Of a stretch of 64,000 nt of DNA, positions 60,736 through 64,000 are shown in pieces. The translations under genes were made by a program, and so were the position numbers. Source of the stretch: Macrobrachium rosenbergii (taxonomy: Eukaryota > Arthropoda > Malacostraca > Decapoda > Palaemonidae); assembly GCF_040412425.1 (NCBI RefSeq), contig NC_089753.1:37002413-37066412 (forward strand), in the 5' to 3' direction. Each line of letters starts with the position of its first letter. Positions within the stretch are counted from its first letter, which is position 1. Below the pieces are notes generated by a model. The model saw only the letters and a list, made by a program, of their open reading frames with translations. It was not told the DNA's origin and made no database searches.

Positions 60736-61339
60736 AACCTAGCCACTAGGTGGGAAGCCAGCCCTACTCAGTGCTAGTTCCATGCCCAGATAAACAGAAA
60801 GGATTGGAGTCAGGAGGGACACCTGTCTGTAAAACATCTGCTAACCAATTATGAAATAAACCTTTTTAAGATAGAAACAGCTGGAGGTTTATTAACAATA
60901 GTGATCCTAACTAGGAGATTAAACTGAGAAAAAAAGAATTGTGTGAGACATGGATAAATCCATGGATCATATAAATTTTTGGATTCAGTCACCTACCCAA
61001 CTTGGAAACAAACCCCTTTCATTCTTGAGATACCAGGCTGCAAATTACAAGTTGGTTTGATGACCCTGGGATAAGTGTGCAGGCAGTTGTATGAGTTTGT
61101 ATAGTGTACCCCCTTCTGGATAGGTCAGTGCAATGATCATGAGAAATGTCTTTTTTAGTATCCATTAATCTTTTTAACTCGGCATTGATGAAATATCTTT
61201 GTTTCATTTGATTGAGAAATTGTTGTGTGTTTGATTTGGAAATAATGCCAGGATTTATGGGTCTTTAACTTCAGTGAAATCATGTATGCTTTGGATTAGT
61301 ATAGACGGCAAAGATACTTGGTGACTAATGGTGCCAACA

Positions 61340-62110
61340 ATAGTAGCGGTGTTGAGACAACTTGTGGTCATCTTCATTGGATTTTGCTCAAACCTCGGAC
61401 TTCTTGTTATCAAGGAGTTCAACAATCAACTGAACATGGTCATCAATGCAGAAGATTTTTCCCTGTCAGAAGAAGTTGTCATTCTTGTTCTAGCAATTCC
61501 AGCAAATCCTTCCATCATGGCACCTTGGATCACTGGAGTATATGTTTCCACCTGAAAGCATAGCAGACAGTAACTTTACCTGAAAACTGCCCAGTTGTAG
61601 CTTTGGAGGATATTCTTAGTACCTTCAAAATGGTAGGACCCTGATATTTCATTTATTATGAGTTACATCAGTCCCTTTCTGTATGGAGGATTGGATGTTT
61701 AAGACATAATCTGTCAAAGTTAACAAGCATATCATCTGCAGCATCAAGTGATGAAGCCTTTGATGTTACAAGACAGAGGATAGCACATCATCAACCGAGT
61801 TGAGAACATCTTGTCAAGGCTCAAAGTACTTCAATCACCTCTTAGCAGGAAGCTATGTAAATATGATATCCAACAATGCAACAGCAATAACGTGCAGTGC
61901 TTGCATGATATCTGAGAAGATTATACATGCTAGAAGTGGTCATTAGTGACTGTCATTTGTTTTTAACTCCATACAAAGATTCAAACAGTTGGAATCCAGG
62001 ACCTTTTCATGGCACACTTGGTCATGCCTCCCTTGTCTTACATCTCCAGCAAAGTCAGAATTGCTTGCTCTGTCTGGTGAGATTTAACAAGCTTTGCCTA
62101 AGGAGGACAG
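61340..62110 (+). pseudogene. Decayed retroelement pol: RT end and RNase H
   Basis: At 61795-61905 the + frame reads ELRTSCQGSKYFNHLLAG then SYVNMISNNATAITC, matching the RNase H 'ELravhlALkyf.hLL.g..v.v.SDNaTav.y' block of DIRS/Gypsy elements, with the catalytic Asp replaced by Asn. Upstream (61345-61410) VLRQLVVIFIGFCSNLGLLV may be the end of the RT palm. Stops occur between. No terminal repeats or recombinase were found, so this is a third, older element. Confidence 0.45.
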
Positions 62111-64000
62111 AACTCTGATTCATCCCTTTATGGAGCAAAAGAGGAAACAGTTTTATAGGACATGATCTTGGTTTTGTCTAAAGTGAGTGTCTTGAGAACT
62201 AAATGTAATGTGACCGTTGGTGAAGCAAAATAGGTAAAAGTGTGAGTTTTAAGCACTTTCTACCCCTTTTATCATTAACATTGATAGTTGAGTTTGTACT
62301 GGTTCATATAGGTACAGCAGTCATAGTGGTCCATGTTACCTTTTGGGGGGGAGAATGTTGCAGATTCATTGTTCTCATTTTTACTGATCATTCACGACAC
62401 TGTTAAGAGGCATAGTTTTTAGAGATTTTGGCTGCTACTTTTAATGTTTATGGTACATATCCTTTTACAATTCTAAAAGTCTCTTATCTGATGCATGTGC
62501 TCTGCTGTACACTCAAAAGTTTTAACCATACCTTTTACAAATACACAAACTACCAGAGAGTTGGTTCCTTAAGTACTCTACTGGATCCTGTAGGCATACA
62601 CAAATGCTCAGAGGAATTTAGTATCTCAGCCTCCCACTTGAATGGCAATTCAGGCACAAATATGATTACTGTACTGGTATTGTGAGGAAACAAGCTTTTT
62701 CATAAAACCTAATGAATCATTAATGAATGGTCTCTTCTCACTCCCTCAAATCTTACTCCCTTGCATAGTTTTCATGAAAAGTGATGGTATTTGTTAATAT
62801 ATATCTTTTGGTCCAGAGGGTGTCTGCACAGTGAAACTGCCTTCTTCTGTCTGATAAACAAAAGACTGGTGATCCTGGGAATATTTGGGACATGAAAATG
62901 GACATATGATCAATGGTTGTGTATGAATAAAAAACTTTTGTCATACAAAAATTCTTTGCAGTTACTAGGATGAAAAAAGGTTTAACATAAAACAGAGGGG
63001 AAATCTGATAATTTAAATCTCTTTGTATAGTTTGTGTTCATACTACATATTTGTAATTACTGCACGTAGCTCTTACAAAATTATTTGTTCAGTGTGTCTG
63101 GTGGTGTACAGTAGAGGAAAATTTATATATTGCTATATTTTACTAAAATATGGTAAACAATAGTCTTTATGGGTTAAGAATGTATATTTGTCGAACAAAC
63201 AAAACATGCTTCTTTACTATTATGACTTCTCCAAGTTACAAAAGTGGTACCGTATTTGCTTTGTAGAAACTGTGGTGCATGTTAGAATGTTTATTTATTT
63301 TTTCTTATAGTGCACACCAAGAATGAATATTCTTTAGTTGTGGAAAACACTGTCAAGAAGCTCATTTTAATCAGTTTCTGTAAGTGTATTATGTGTTTAT
63401 TTATTATACAATATTCCCACTTGGTCTGTTGCATTTAACTGTTCAAGGGATAGACATTGCTACGGGTGATCATGATCTGCTTGTAGCTGGGCAAGACCAT
63501 TTATAAAAATTAAGAATGAAAGTAATTTCTTTTGCGTAACATTTGTATTCTTTGTTTCTGTTATTGAGTTGCTTAATATAGCATATGAAGGCAGAAATAA
63601 TTCAGGTGAATATGGCTCTTCTAGATAACAGATTGTGTGTGAGATCACTTGTATAATGTATGAATCCAACTGTTTGTACAAGCCTAGAATTTTATATTCA
63701 ATGGCCCCTCTAATTTAAGAAAAGAAATTGCAAAACTATTTAAAAATGAGAATTGATGTTTTGGAAAATTGCAATAAGAATAAACCTTTCCAATTTAATT
63801 CTTGTTTCTGTTATCACTACAGTAATTCATGATCGAGATTCTGGTAAATGATTTGTGCAGTATTTGTATTATATAATTTAAGAACCTGTGACATCTGTAT
63901 TGTTAAATTAATAAACTATAAACTGTATACTGTAAATTTATTATTTCTCACCTGTAACATGCTGAGTAGCGTTTATCAGTCATCTTGTGTGTCTCTTAGC
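62111..64000. other. Non-coding to window end
   Basis: AT-rich; ORFs are short and without domain. No zinc-finger exon was recognised here. Confidence 0.4.

Overview
This looks like nuclear DNA of an arthropod, most likely a decapod crustacean. It is AT-rich, with (TA)n and (GA)n microsatellites, DIRS-type tyrosine-recombinase retrotransposons, pogo/Tigger-like TA-flanked MITEs, and host coding sequence only as short exons separated by kilobases of non-coding DNA. The taxon is inferred from repeat and exon style and is not proven.

The host gene content is a + strand series of nine C2H2 zinc-finger exons: 4845-5267, 7318-7653, 11599-12042, 16406-16846, 21659-21991, 30479-30847, 36908-37204, 50388-50744 and 56548-56907. 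Each starts just after a pyrimidine-rich AG acceptor. Each is open in phase 0 from its first base, has a short unique lead-in, encodes three (once four) fingers and ends in its own stop codon. Most have no methionine before the first finger, so they cannot be stand-alone genes. The layout is that of alternative 3' terminal exons of one transcription-factor gene, as in BTB zinc-finger loci such as Drosophila lola. The shared 5' exons (a BTB domain, if the analogy holds) lie outside the window. Each isoform would join the common N-terminus to a different DNA-binding module. Exons at 21.7 and 30.5 kb form one duplicate pair, and exons at 50.4 and 56.5 kb another.

The mobile content is rich. A nearly complete DIRS-like element (39684-47843) has inverted terminal repeats, gag with a small intron, RT/RNase H, a tyrosine recombinase with all catalytic residues visible, and an internal complementary region that fuses the complements of both outer ends. 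The 5' 2 kb of a second copy of the same family fills 1-1984 on the minus strand. A second, degenerate DIRS family occupies 23.8-29.8 kb, with its gag half inverted relative to its pol half. There are eight pogo/Tigger-like non-autonomous elements (one with a transposase C-terminal remnant), one element with a different ~33 bp TIR (51437-52082), decayed LINE and RNase H fragments, and two long hairpins.

Two weak minus-strand signals could be host genes nested in the introns: an exon with a secretion-signal-like start (10491-10733) and two cysteine-containing ORFs (12.6-13.4 kb). No rRNA, tRNA or CRISPR array was recognised.
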